A stretch of DNA of 64,000 nucleotides, taken from positions 1,798,594-1,862,593 of the forward strand of contig CP073749.1 in assembly GCA_024398055.1 (NCBI GenBank), given 5' to 3'. Positions 49,031 to 58,318 of this stretch are shown one piece after another; the first letter of the stretch is position 1; the number at the start of each line of letters is the position of its first letter. The stretch comes from a bacterium SCSIO 12741 (GTDB lineage: Bacteria; Bacteroidota; Bacteroidia; Flavobacteriales_G; Salibacteraceae). The notes under the pieces were generated by a model. The model ran no database searches and was not told the origin of the DNA. It saw only the letters and a list, made by a program, of their open reading frames with translations. Made by a program: the position numbers and the translations under genes.

Positions 49031-49196
49031 ATCGGAAAATGCGTGATTTGCTTGCTAAAGTAATTAAATGCATCTTGTTCAGCAAGATGCCCAAAATTGT
49101 TGTTGAATTTATTCTAACCCTTCCCTGGGTGGAGTTTACTTATACGTGAGAAATTCAAAAATGCTTCATTGTCTTGAAATGAGACTGAACTTTTCG

Positions 49197-50423
49197 TTAT
49201 TTCTCGGGGTCGTTTTTTCCTTGAAGTTTTCCTGCCAGAAAGCCGGTTGTCCAGGCCGCTTGAAAATTGAATCCACCCGTTACACCATCGATGTCCAGGA
49301 CTTCTCCGGCAAAATATAGGTTCGGCACCGTTTTGCTTTCCAAGGTGAAAGGTGAAACGCTTTTTAGGTCCACTCCACCGCAGGTAACAAATTCTTCTTT
49401 GAAAGTGGTTTTGCCCCGAACTTCGTATTCATCATTCAGCAGCAAATTCACTAAACGATTCATTTTTTTGCGGGATAAGTCGCCCCAATTTTCGTCCTCT
49501 CGAAGGTCTATCCGGTCGAGTAAATAGGACCAAAGTCTCTTAGGAAGTCCCAAGGGTTGTCGGTGCAGTTTTTTGCTTGGGTTCTCCTGTTTGAAGCTAC
49601 TGAGTTGTTGTCGCAGATCATCTTCCCGAATACTGCCCACCCAACTAATAAGTGCGTTGAACTGGTAGTTGCGATCGGCCAACTCCCGAGCCCCAAGCGC
49701 GGATAGTTTTAATACGCCAGGACCGCTTACGCCCCAATGGGTGATGAGCAACGGACCTGAAGAGGAAAGCTTGCTTCCAGATATTCTAACCCAAGCATCA
49801 GGAACGGAAAGCCCCATAAGCGAGGTGATGGCCTGACCGGGCAGGTTAAAGGTAAACAGGGAAGGCACTGGATTTTGAATAGGAATACCCAATTTTTCGA
49901 GCCAATGCAACCCTTCTTTCTTAGGGCTTCCACCCGTTGCGATAATAACTTGGTCTACCTCAAGCGATTCATCGTTTCCTAGGGTCAATAGAATTTTATC
50001 ATTCTTTGGAGTGAGCGCTTTTACCGGTGAATTCAAATCGATGCGGATGCCTCCTTTTTCCGCCTCACTCATTAAGCAATCAACTATGGTTTCCGATCGA
50101 TTGCTTTGCGGAAACATTCTGCCATCGGATTCAGTCTTTAGCAGAACACCTCTGGATTCATACCAGTCAACCGTGTCTTGGGTGAAAAATTTCGAAAAAG
50201 ATTTGCGTAAAAACCGTTCTCCCCTGGGGTAATGGGCAGCCAATTCCTTTTGGTTAAAGCAGGCGTGGGTCACATTGCACCGTCCACCTCCGGAAATGCG
50301 AACCTTGGAAAGCAACTTGGTGCTCTTTTCCAAAATCCGAATGTGGGCATCGGGATGATGTTGCCGGCATGAAATTGCAGCAAAAAAACCTGCGGCGCCT
50401 CCGCCAATGACAACCACCTGCAT
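49197..50423 (-). CDS. HI0933/YhiN family flavoprotein
   Basis: A 408-residue flavoprotein from the ATG giving MQVVVIGGGAAGFFAA; 11 upstream codons overlap the ALDH stop and were left out. The FAD dinucleotide motif is VVIGGGAAG (3-11), with KVRISGGGRCNVTHA (about 44-58) the family hallmark. The C-terminal GGVDLKSVSPFTLESK and YFAGEVLDIDGVTGGFNFQAAW close the FAD site. The family is widespread and poorly understood, and some members act in flavin-dependent reduction. It lies 11 bases after the aldehyde dehydrogenase gene, so the two share an operon. Confidence 0.88.
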   Translation of the reverse strand: MQVVVIGGGAAGFFAAISCRQHHPDAHIRILEKSTKLLSKVRISGGGRCNVTHACFNQKELAAHYPRGERFLRKSFSKFFTQDTVDWYESRGVLLKTESDGRMFPQSNRSETIVDCLMSEAEKGGIRIDLNSPVKALTPKNDKILLTLGNDESLEVDQVIIATGGSPKKEGLHWLEKLGIPIQNPVPSLFTFNLPGQAITSLMGLSVPDAWVRISGSKLSSSGPLLITHWGVSGPGVLKLSALGARELADRNYQFNALISWVGSIREDDLRQQLSSFKQENPSKKLHRQPLGLPKRLWSYLLDRIDLREDENWGDLSRKKMNRLVNLLLNDEYEVRGKTTFKEEFVTCGGVDLKSVSPFTLESKTVPNLYFAGEVLDIDGVTGGFNFQAAWTTGFLAGKLQGKNDPEK

Positions 50424-50434
50424 GTATTCCCTTT

Positions 50435-51880
50435 TTAGGCGCCGTGCATGACGCAAATATTTTTGGGCTCGGTAAAGAAACGAAGGGCTTCAAATCCACC
50501 TTCACGACCAACTCCTGAATTCTTAGTTCCTCCGAATGGGGTGCGCAAATCACGAACCAACCAACAGTTAATCCAAACGATTCCAGACTCCAGGTTTTGA
50601 GCTACGCGATGCGCACGGTTTAGATTTTCGGTCCACACGGTGGCGGCCAAACCATAATCGGTGCTATTAGCCATGGTCAATACTTCTTCCTCGGTTTCGA
50701 AGGGAGTAAGAGTAACTACCGGGCCAAAAATTTCTTCCTGATTCGTTCTACAGGTATATTCCAAACCTTCAATAACGGTAGGCGAAATGTAGTATCCGTT
50801 GGCATGTTCGCCTTCGAGGATCACACGTTCACCACCGCACAATACGGTACCGCCTTCTTCTTTGGCCAGCTCTACGTATGATAAAACCTTATTCATGTGA
50901 GGTTCGCTTACCACGGCGCCCACTTTTACTTCCGGATCGAGCGGGTTGCTCACCTTCATCCGTTTTACTTTCTCTACAAATGCGTCTCTAAATTTTTCGT
51001 AGATGCCTTTCTGAATAAAGATGCGCGATCCACACAAACAGATTTGACCTTGATTGGCAAAAGAAGAGGACAGCGAAGTCCGTAGAGCCTTGTCAAAATC
51101 GCAGTCGTCAAAAATGATATTGGGATTTTTTCCACCCAGTTCGAGAGACAGTTTTTTGAATTTTGGAGCCGCAATACGAGCAATTTCAGCACCTGTGGTG
51201 GTTCCACCGGTAAAGGAAATGGCGCAAACATCATCGTTGTTGGTGATGGCAGCCCCTACCTTTTGTCCTAACCCGTGAACAATGTTCAATACTCCTTTAG
51301 GCAATCCAGCTTCAATACAGATTTCTGAAAGCAAGTAGGCCGTCATAGGAGTAACCTCAGAGGGTTTGGCAACAACGCAGTTTCCGGCAGCCAGGGCAGG
51401 AGCAATTTTCCAGGTAAACAAGTACAAAGGCAAGTTCCAGGGAGAAATACAGCCTACAACTCCTAATGGATCTCTTCGCGTGTAGTTGAATCCTCGATCC
51501 TCCATCACGTGAGCTTCGGAGGCAAAGTGAAGAATAGCCGTAGCGAAAAAATGAAAATTACTTGCCGCCCGGTTGATATCCACTTTTTTGGCCAACCACA
51601 AGGGTTTTCCATTATCCAGAGATTCAGCCTCTGCCAATCGATCGTGGTTTTCACGGATCAATTCGGCGATCTTTAGAATGATTCGAGAACGCTCTTCCTT
51701 AGATGTTACCGACCAGCTTGGGTAGGCCGTATGAGCCGCTTCCACCGCTTCTTGAACATCCCTTTCATCAGAATCGGGAATTTGGGAATAAACAACGCCC
51801 TTGGATGGGTCGTAGTTGTCAAGATAAGTTCCACCTGCCGGTGCTTTTAATTCTCCATTAATGTAGTTCTGAATCTTCAT
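50435..51880 (-). CDS. Aldehyde dehydrogenase (2-aminomuconate-semialdehyde type)
   Basis: A 481-residue ALDH of full length. The NAD-binding PWNLP is at 147-151, FTGGTTTG marks the cofactor loop, the general base is Glu247 in LELGGK, and the nucleophile is Cys281 in QGQICLCGSR. The segment INCWLVRDLRTPFGG is typical of the ALDH8/hydroxymuconic and 2-aminomuconic semialdehyde dehydrogenase group. That group acts in kynurenine or catechol meta-cleavage breakdown. No other kynurenine gene is in the window, so the assignment rests on that signature. It is the first gene of a pair with the flavoprotein. Confidence 0.88.
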   Translation of the reverse strand: MKIQNYINGELKAPAGGTYLDNYDPSKGVVYSQIPDSDERDVQEAVEAAHTAYPSWSVTSKEERSRIILKIAELIRENHDRLAEAESLDNGKPLWLAKKVDINRAASNFHFFATAILHFASEAHVMEDRGFNYTRRDPLGVVGCISPWNLPLYLFTWKIAPALAAGNCVVAKPSEVTPMTAYLLSEICIEAGLPKGVLNIVHGLGQKVGAAITNNDDVCAISFTGGTTTGAEIARIAAPKFKKLSLELGGKNPNIIFDDCDFDKALRTSLSSSFANQGQICLCGSRIFIQKGIYEKFRDAFVEKVKRMKVSNPLDPEVKVGAVVSEPHMNKVLSYVELAKEEGGTVLCGGERVILEGEHANGYYISPTVIEGLEYTCRTNQEEIFGPVVTLTPFETEEEVLTMANSTDYGLAATVWTENLNRAHRVAQNLESGIVWINCWLVRDLRTPFGGTKNSGVGREGGFEALRFFTEPKNICVMHGA

Positions 51881-51983
51881 TCTGCTCTGGACTTGATTCC
51901 GTTAATTTTGAGGGGCACAAATATCGGTAAAAGAATCGGCTTGTGGATTTGTGCCAAACCACCAAAAATGACACCTTTGCTTC

Positions 51984-53786
51984 GTGAAAGGGTCTCTCAC
52001 AACGCAGTTCCAATCCTATCTCAAAGGCTTTCTTGTTTGGCGAATGAATCACATTCGCAACAAGCCCTTTATTCTGGTCCTAAGTGTCCTTATGGGATTC
52101 CTGTGTGCCGTAGCCGCATTTTGCCTGAAGCAAGGGGTTCACCTGGTAGAATCTTTTTTCGAAAACACGGTGGTGGCTGAAGGAAGTAAGTCATTCTATT
52201 TCGTGCTGCCCTTTATTGGGATTGTGCTCACTCAGTTGATCATTCGCTACGTTATTAAGGAGCCCGTTGGTAGTGGTGTGCCGAATACCTTGTTTGCCCT
52301 CTCTAAGGGAAATGGAATCATTTCGATCAAAAAGATTTACTCGGCCATCATGACTTCTGCCTTCACGGTTGGATTTGGTGGATCGGTAGGACTGGAGGGA
52401 CCGGCTGTGGGCACTACCTCAGCTTTGGGTAGTAACCTGAGTCAGATGCTGCGGTTAAATCCTAAAACCCGCAAACTTATGATAGGTTGTGGGGCAGCGG
52501 CAGCGCTCTCGGCTATTTTTAAGGCTCCTATTGCGGCCATCGTATTTGCGATGGAGGTAATCATGCTCGATATCACCACCTTTTCGCTCATTCCGCTTCT
52601 ACTTTCTTCGGTGACTGCGGCGCTTTTTTCCCGTTTGTTTTTTGGAGGCGATTTGCTGTTTGAATTTGAAATCCTGGATGATATCAGCATTCTGGATATG
52701 CCTTACTACATCGGATTAGGACTTCTGGCGGGAATTACCGGAGTTTATTTTACCCGGGTTTACTTCCTGGTTTCCCGTGTATTCAATAAAATCAAAAACA
52801 ACAAGCTGCGGGTTTCGGTCGGTGGTGCATTAATCGGGGTAATCATCTTTATTTTCCCGCCACTATATGGGGAAGGTTACGATACCATTAACCACCTGAT
52901 TGAGGGTACCACGGGAGATGTATTGGCCAATAGCCAGTTTCAGGCCTTCAATGACAACATCTGGGTTATTCTGGGTTTCCTGGCTTTGGTGGTTTTTTTC
53001 AAAGCCTTCGCTACCACCATTACAATTTACGCAGGAGGTATTGGGGGGATCTTTGCACCTACACTCTTTATGGGAAGTGTAATGGGGTATGTTTATTCCA
53101 AGGCCATCAATTTGCTGCATTTGGGTAAACTGTCAGAATCTAATTTTACCCTTGTAGGTATGGCTGGGCTGATGGCTGGAATTCTTCAGGCACCATTGAC
53201 GGCCATATTCTTAATTGCTGAGATTACTGGAGGTTACGATCTTTTCATTCCATTGATGGTAACTACCTCCATCAGTTTCTTGACCATGAAGTATTTCGTG
53301 CCTCACACGATTTATACCATGCAGTTGGCGAAAAGAGGACAGTTGCTTACCCACGATAAGGATCAAGCCGTGCTTACCTTGATGGATTTGAAGCGGGAAA
53401 TCGAAACAAATTTTGAGGTAATTGAGCCCTATGATACCCTTGGTGGATTGGTGAAAAAAGTAACGGTTTCTTCGAGAAACCTATTCCCGGTGGTTGATAA
53501 TAAAAAACGCTTTATTGGGGTGGTAACCCTCGATGATATTCGAGACATTATGTTTGACCGGGAGAAGTATGACACCATTCAAGTTCACCAACTCATGTCG
53601 ATGGCACCTGAGCAAATTCAGATCAATGACAATATGGAAACCGTTGTCAATAAGTTTGAATCGAGTGGGGCGTGGAATTTACCAGTTGTAGATCAAGGAA
53701 AATACATTGGATTCGTTTCCAAATCCAAGCTCTTTTCTGAGTACCGCAAGAAATTGAAGGACTTTTACGACGACGTTGACGACTGA
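51984..53786 (+). CDS. CLC chloride channel/transporter with two CBS domains
   Basis: A 600-residue polytopic protein from GTG at 51984; a later ATG at 52044 would remove a conserved cytoplasmic helix. CLC signatures are GSGVPNTLFALSKGN, the gate GLEGPAVGTTSALG with the key Glu, and GGIFAPTLFMGSVMG. About 10-12 membrane segments lie between residues 30 and 440. The cytoplasmic tail (from about 490) holds two CBS domains (NLFPVVDNKKRFIGVVTLDD and AWNLPVVDQGKYIGFVSKSK) that may bind nucleotides. The core is that of a CLC anion transporter or channel. The last 22 bases overlap the end of the convergent MscS gene. Confidence 0.93.
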   Translation: MKGSLTTQFQSYLKGFLVWRMNHIRNKPFILVLSVLMGFLCAVAAFCLKQGVHLVESFFENTVVAEGSKSFYFVLPFIGIVLTQLIIRYVIKEPVGSGVPNTLFALSKGNGIISIKKIYSAIMTSAFTVGFGGSVGLEGPAVGTTSALGSNLSQMLRLNPKTRKLMIGCGAAAALSAIFKAPIAAIVFAMEVIMLDITTFSLIPLLLSSVTAALFSRLFFGGDLLFEFEILDDISILDMPYYIGLGLLAGITGVYFTRVYFLVSRVFNKIKNNKLRVSVGGALIGVIIFIFPPLYGEGYDTINHLIEGTTGDVLANSQFQAFNDNIWVILGFLALVVFFKAFATTITIYAGGIGGIFAPTLFMGSVMGYVYSKAINLLHLGKLSESNFTLVGMAGLMAGILQAPLTAIFLIAEITGGYDLFIPLMVTTSISFLTMKYFVPHTIYTMQLAKRGQLLTHDKDQAVLTLMDLKREIETNFEVIEPYDTLGGLVKKVTVSSRNLFPVVDNKKRFIGVVTLDDIRDIMFDREKYDTIQVHQLMSMAPEQIQINDNMETVVNKFESSGAWNLPVVDQGKYIGFVSKSKLFSEYRKKLKDFYDDVDD

Positions 53787-54637
53787 CCTGGTCCAGGTAT
53801 AGAGCCTGAAACCACATGAATATCCCGTTGAGGAAACGGAATAGTGATGTTGGCCTGGCGAAATACTTCATCAATTTTAAATCGAATATCACTTTTTACC
53901 ACCTCAGCCTGCCACAATTCTGTGGTCCAGTAGATCAGTTTGAAATGGAGACCTGAGTCCCCAAAATCAGAGAACTTGACAAAAGGAGCTGGAGTCTTGG
54001 TAACCTGACTATGTCCTTGTGCTGATTCGAGTAGCAATTGGCTCACTTTTTTGGTATCGGATCCGTAGGCTACACTTACCTCTATTTCGTAACGCGTATT
54101 GCGGTTTTCCTTGCTGAGGTTGACAATGGAATTGGAGATCAATCGGGAATTGGGTACAATGATTCGAATGTCGTCTCGGGTGAGGAGGATGGACGTTCGC
54201 ATGTTTATTTGCATGACCCTGCCAATGGTAGAATCAAACCGTACAATATCGCCAACTTCTACATTGCGCTCAAAAAGCAAAAACAAGCCCGATACAATGT
54301 CATTAAAGATGTTTTGGATGCCTAGCCCAATTCCAACGAAAAGAGCAGCAGATGAGGCTACCAGGATGGTAAGATCAATCCCCAGGCTTTGGAGAGCCAC
54401 TACGATGGAAATAACATAGATAAAGTAAACCGCCAGGCGGGCCATGGCGTAGGATTTACCTTCGTCAATGTGGTCGTGTCGATCCATTGCCCGATGAATC
54501 ACACGGGAGGTAACAAAAGCCAACAACCGGGAGACCAAAGCGATGATAAGTACCGTGAGTAGGCTCCCAATGGTTATGTCGAGGGAAGAAGTTTTGAATA
54601 AGGTATAATCGAGAATATGTTGAAAACGGTCCATCAT
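53765..54637 (-). CDS. MscS-family mechanosensitive channel
   Basis: A 290-residue membrane protein with three to four N-terminal helices (20-140) and the pore helix region LVASSAALFVGIGLGIQNIFND. The MscS beta domain follows (LLFERNVEVGDIVRFDSTIG), then a cytoplasmic alpha/beta domain ending in TIPFPQRDIHVV, the typical MscS end. It releases solutes when the membrane is stretched. The start overlaps the dnaG stop by three bases (TGATGG), so it is expressed with dnaG. The stop lies inside the 3' end of the convergent CLC gene. Confidence 0.92.
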   Translation of the reverse strand: MMDRFQHILDYTLFKTSSLDITIGSLLTVLIIALVSRLLAFVTSRVIHRAMDRHDHIDEGKSYAMARLAVYFIYVISIVVALQSLGIDLTILVASSAALFVGIGLGIQNIFNDIVSGLFLLFERNVEVGDIVRFDSTIGRVMQINMRTSILLTRDDIRIIVPNSRLISNSIVNLSKENRNTRYEIEVSVAYGSDTKKVSQLLLESAQGHSQVTKTPAPFVKFSDFGDSGLHFKLIYWTTELWQAEVVKSDIRFKIDEVFRQANITIPFPQRDIHVVSGSIPGPGQSSTSS

Positions 54638-56631
54638 CCTAAGATAATACGTCCACTCGGTGCAGCCAAAGATGATTTGATCTTATCGTAGATGACTTGC
54701 TTTTTTTGGTAGTTCAAGGCCTCTTCCAGTTGGTTGTTTTCGTAGGCCTGCTTGATGGCTTCCTGGTTTTCCCGAATGAGGTTGTTGATCTTCACAAATT
54801 TGAAAGAATATAGGGCACCTTCTACGGCACGCTTGAGTTTGGTTTCTTCACCCATCACCAAAATTTGCCTGGAATCCCAGTCATGCAATTCGTGGCGTTG
54901 AGTCATGAGGTCGACCATGAGCGAGGCAATTTCCTTGTCTTCGCTGTGAACCATTTTCTGAACATCCCAGATGCCTTCTTCCACTTGCTTAACCAATTCA
55001 TTGGAAAGCTTCAGGTGGGCACTGTCTTCAAAAAACATTTCATCCCGTTCCAATTCATGAAAGATGAAAGGGGCGATCTCTACTTCGACATCCCCATTTT
55101 CACCATCTTTAAAAATGATAGTTTTCTCACCATAGTTAATCAGAATGCGCATCAAGTCTCTTTCTTGAGAAAGATTGTGATCTTTTTTAATGGGAGCTTG
55201 TTGCTGCGGTGCACCTTCTTGTGGTGGACCTGAAGGAGGCTCAAAAAAGTCGGGCGGTGGGAAATCAGGTGGCGGCCCTTGATGGCTTTGTTGGGGGGAT
55301 TGACGGTTCTTTTGTTTGAACTGATCTCGTCGAAGTTTGTTCAGTTCGTTCACCAATACTTTCTCCTCAATTTCGAGCAGATTGGCACATTCCCGTGTGT
55401 ACACAGATCGGGAAATGGCCTCTGGGATGAGGGCGATACTGGCTACAATATCCTTGATAACGCTGGCCCGTTTGATGGGATCCTTACCCGAGTCTCTGAG
55501 TAGAATTTCAGTTTTACTCACGATAAAATCGCGGGCATTATCCGCCAGGTAAGAGCGAATGTCCTCGGGCGTGTTTTTTAGCGCGAAGGAATCAGGATCT
55601 TCCCCTTCAGGAAAAGAAACCATTTTCACATTCATCCCTTCCTCCAAAATCATATCGATTCCGCGGAAAGAAGCTTTTATACCGGCTTCATCGCCGTCAT
55701 AGAGAAGGGTAATGTTGGGGGTATAGCGCTTTATGAGTTTGATCTGATCGCGGGTCAAAGCGGTACCCGACGAAGCCACTGTATTGCTAATGCCGGCCTG
55801 GTGGAAGGAAATAACGTCGGTGTAGCCTTCTACCAAATAGCATTGATCTTCTTTTATGATTTCGCCTTTGGCGAAGTAGATGCCGTAGAGTGAGGCACTC
55901 TTGTTGTAAATGAGCGACTCAGGACTGTTCAGGTATTTGGGAACCTTTTTATCCTTAATCAGCGTACGGCCACCAAAACCAATAGCTCGTCCAGACAAGC
56001 TGTGAATGGGAAATATAACCCGTCCTTTAAACCCATCGTAAAACTCGTTTTGCCGTTTGGGAGAAGGTTTGGTGAGTCCGGTAGCTGTCAGAAATTTTTC
56101 CTGGTATCCTTGTTCAAAGGCGGCATCGGTAAAGGCTCTCCATTCATCGGGACTATAACCCAACTTAAACTTTTCGATGGTTTCTGGTAAAAAACCACGT
56201 TGCTTGAAGTAGCTCAGGCCAATCGATTTTCCCGCATCTGTTTCATGAAGCTGCTCTTTGAAATACTGCTCGGCAAACTGGCTAACGATGTACAGGCTTT
56301 CCCGTTCGTTTTCCGCTTCCTTTTGCTCAGGAGTTAGTTCCTGTTCCTCAAGTTCGATGTTGTATTTCTGGGCAAGCCATCTCAGCGCCTCAGGATAGGA
56401 GAAGTGCTCCACCTCCATGAGAAAGGTTACTGCATTTCCTCCTTTACCAGAACTAAAGTCTTTGAAAATCTGCTTTTCAGGCACAACATAAAAGGACGGA
56501 GTCTTTTCATTGGTAAATGGACTCAACGCCTTGTACTGCCTTCCCGATTTCTTGAGGTTTACGAATTCTCCAATAACCTCTTCAATCAGGGTAGCCTGTA
56601 ATATTTCGTCAACTTTGTGCCTTGGGATCAT
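54634..56631 (-). CDS. dnaG: DNA primase DnaG lacking zinc ligands
   Basis: A 665-residue primase that makes RNA primers at replication forks. The N-terminal CHC2 zinc-binding domain is recognisable but has lost all four ligands: SPFT at 37-40 replaces CPFH, and DFSS at 58-61 replaces CFGC. The Toprim catalytic domain is intact (YLVEGYTDVISFHQAG, LLYDGDEAGIKAS, FPEGEDPDSF). A Pro/Gln-rich linker (about 440-480) precedes the helicase-interacting C-terminal domain. The same loss seems common in Flavobacteria from what I recall, so it may be ancestral. mscS follows with overlap. TAGCTTTG at 56641 is near the start. Confidence 0.95.
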   Translation of the reverse strand: MIPRHKVDEILQATLIEEVIGEFVNLKKSGRQYKALSPFTNEKTPSFYVVPEKQIFKDFSSGKGGNAVTFLMEVEHFSYPEALRWLAQKYNIELEEQELTPEQKEAENERESLYIVSQFAEQYFKEQLHETDAGKSIGLSYFKQRGFLPETIEKFKLGYSPDEWRAFTDAAFEQGYQEKFLTATGLTKPSPKRQNEFYDGFKGRVIFPIHSLSGRAIGFGGRTLIKDKKVPKYLNSPESLIYNKSASLYGIYFAKGEIIKEDQCYLVEGYTDVISFHQAGISNTVASSGTALTRDQIKLIKRYTPNITLLYDGDEAGIKASFRGIDMILEEGMNVKMVSFPEGEDPDSFALKNTPEDIRSYLADNARDFIVSKTEILLRDSGKDPIKRASVIKDIVASIALIPEAISRSVYTRECANLLEIEEKVLVNELNKLRRDQFKQKNRQSPQQSHQGPPPDFPPPDFFEPPSGPPQEGAPQQQAPIKKDHNLSQERDLMRILINYGEKTIIFKDGENGDVEVEIAPFIFHELERDEMFFEDSAHLKLSNELVKQVEEGIWDVQKMVHSEDKEIASLMVDLMTQRHELHDWDSRQILVMGEETKLKRAVEGALYSFKFVKINNLIRENQEAIKQAYENNQLEEALNYQKKQVIYDKIKSSLAAPSGRIILG

Positions 56632-56640
56632 GAGAGACTA

Positions 56641-56648
56641 CAAAGCTA
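56641..56648 (-). promoter_or_regulatory. Candidate -7 box of dnaG
   Basis: TAGCTTTG on the minus strand fits TAnnTTTG but ends only nine bases before the ATG, which would leave a very short leader. Chance cannot be excluded. Confidence 0.3.
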
Positions 56649-56705
56649 CAAATTAGCGAAATTTCCGGGGCTTCCGGAATCACAATATTGAAGGGAAAAG
56701 TGGGC

Positions 56706-57407
56706 TTACCTTACCTGTAGTTTGCGGGAAACCGAAAAATCTTGGAAATGAATCTGCACGAGATAGATACCTGAGTTCAATCCCGATAGTTCGATGGGTA
56801 CATCAGCCGGGCCAATGGGTGCATCGAGGGTATAGGATCTTACGGTTTCTCCCAGAAGGCTAACCAGCTCAACTGTAGTAGGTCCGTTTTGGGTGTTTTC
56901 GAATTGCAGGTGTGTCATGTTGCTTGCCGGGTTAGGCATGAGTTGCAGCGACTGTTCTACTCTTGATTTTTCTTCTACTGAAGTGGCTAAACGAGTTTTA
57001 AAAACTACTGTATCCCGAACCGTAGTGTCGGCCATGCTCATTACAATAAGCTTCAACTCCCTGTTTTCAATCACTGATTGTGGTGTCACATACAAGGTAT
57101 AGCTATGGGGTTTTTCACCGGTCATTGGGTTGCTCAAAACACAAACTCCTGTAGTGGGGTAGGGTGACCGGCACAGGTCGCAGTCACAGAATTGAACGTC
57201 CCAATCTGTTTGGTCTACTACATTGTCGGAATAAATGCGGTATTGGGCATCTATAGGTGAAGTGCTGCCGTTTCGAACCCACACCTTGACTTCGGTTTTT
57301 ACGCCCAAAACCAAATCGTTGTAAACGGTGTCATGATCGAAAATGATTTGAGCAGATAGGGAAACTGACAAATAGAGAAACAGAGCGAGGAGAGATAGTT
57401 TTTTCAT
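56706..57407 (-). CDS. T9SS-secreted CDC-motif protein, copy 1
   Basis: A 233-residue protein with signal peptide MKKLSLLALFLYLSVSLSAQ. A roughly 120-residue beta domain contains the Cys motif QFCDCDLCR near 72-80, followed by a further Cys around 88 and strands like YTLYVTPQ. The C-terminal 75 residues are a T9SS type A sorting domain (LMPNPASNMTHLQF...GIYLVQIHFQD). Its tandem paralogue at 57492 has the same layout. The Cys cluster may bind a metal or form disulfides; function unknown. Confidence 0.82.
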   Translation of the reverse strand: MKKLSLLALFLYLSVSLSAQIIFDHDTVYNDLVLGVKTEVKVWVRNGSTSPIDAQYRIYSDNVVDQTDWDVQFCDCDLCRSPYPTTGVCVLSNPMTGEKPHSYTLYVTPQSVIENRELKLIVMSMADTTVRDTVVFKTRLATSVEEKSRVEQSLQLMPNPASNMTHLQFENTQNGPTTVELVSLLGETVRSYTLDAPIGPADVPIELSGLNSGIYLVQIHFQDFSVSRKLQVR

Positions 57408-57440
57408 GACCGTGGGAATTAGCAGGTTAAAGGTAACAAA

Positions 57441-57468
57441 AAAGCCCGTTGGATGTCCAACGGGCTTT
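57441..57468 (-). terminator. Terminator of the CDC-motif gene at 57492
   Basis: A perfect 13-bp stem (AAAGCCCGTTGGA at 57441-57453 with TCCAACGGGCTTT at 57456-57468) has a two-base loop by count, so a 4-base loop after the terminal pair opens is more likely. On the minus strand it ends in a T run. Confidence 0.88.
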
Positions 57469-57491
57469 CTTTATAAAATGTCTTTTGAGGC

Positions 57492-58190
57492 TTAACGCAA
57501 ACTCAATCGCTTGGAGTATACTTTGTCTCCCACGATGATGTTCACGAAATAAATTCCTGACTCTTGTTCGTTCAGGTCAATGTTTTGCTCAATGTCTCCG
57601 TAAGCACTGTCAATAGAGTACTCAGAGATCGTTTCTCCCAAGAAGTTAATCACATTGATTTTTACATCAGCAGTGGTATTCAGAGAGAAGTTCAAGCGAG
57701 TGTTTCCTTCCGCAGGGTTTGGTACCAAACGGATTTCGCTGTGGTGCAAATTGATTTGAGGCACGGAAGTAGACATCACTGTTTTGAAAACCACAGTGTC
57801 TGCCTGAGTCGTGTCCATACTGTCCATTACTTTCATTTTGAAGTAGGCAGTAGTAATGTTTTGTGCAGGGTTTACGTAGAGCTTAAACAAATAAGGATTT
57901 TCAGAAGTTACGTCGGTTGCACAAGTAGATGAATTTGGGTAATTAACCCGGCATACATCACAATCACAAAATTGTACGGCCCAATCAGTCTGAGACTTTA
58001 CATCGTCAAAGAAAATGCGGTACATACCCTTAATCGGGGTTTGACCTGAATTGAGCACAAGAACCTTAGAGGTAGTTTCTTCACCCTCTACCAAGTAGTG
58101 GAGTACGGTGTCTTTCTCGAATGAGATTTGGGCAACGGCACTTAGACCGAAGGCCAACATCAATACAGGGACAAGTAATAGTTTTTTCAT
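57492..58190 (-). CDS. T9SS-secreted CDC-motif protein, copy 2
   Basis: A 232-residue paralogue of the 56706 protein: signal peptide ending near SAVAQ, the motif QFCDCDVCR near 72-80 with a further Cys in SSTCA, and a T9SS type A sorting domain (LVPNPAEGNTRLNF...GIYFVNIIVGD). The two differ widely outside the motif and sorting domain, so the duplication is not recent. A strong terminator between the genes suggests separate transcripts. It is likely on the cell surface; role unknown. Confidence 0.82.
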   Translation of the reverse strand: MKKLLLVPVLMLAFGLSAVAQISFEKDTVLHYLVEGEETTSKVLVLNSGQTPIKGMYRIFFDDVKSQTDWAVQFCDCDVCRVNYPNSSTCATDVTSENPYLFKLYVNPAQNITTAYFKMKVMDSMDTTQADTVVFKTVMSTSVPQINLHHSEIRLVPNPAEGNTRLNFSLNTTADVKINVINFLGETISEYSIDSAYGDIEQNIDLNEQESGIYFVNIIVGDKVYSKRLSLR

Positions 58191-58254
58191 GGGACTCTAA
58201 AATTATGATCTTTCAAAGATAACGAGTTAAATTGCTTAAGGGTTGGTAATAAAA

Positions 58255-58293
58255 GTGAAAAAGCCCTATTGTCGTCAACAGGGCTTTTTTCAC
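58255..58293 (-). terminator. Terminator of the Omp28-like gene
   Basis: GTGAAAAAGCCCT and its near-complement AGGGCTTTTTTCAC bracket a short stem TTG/CAA with loop TCGT. It lies 26 bases past the Omp28-like stop. Confidence 0.85.
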
Positions 58294-58318
58294 TTCTAAT
58301 GTTTTATGTAGTGGAATC

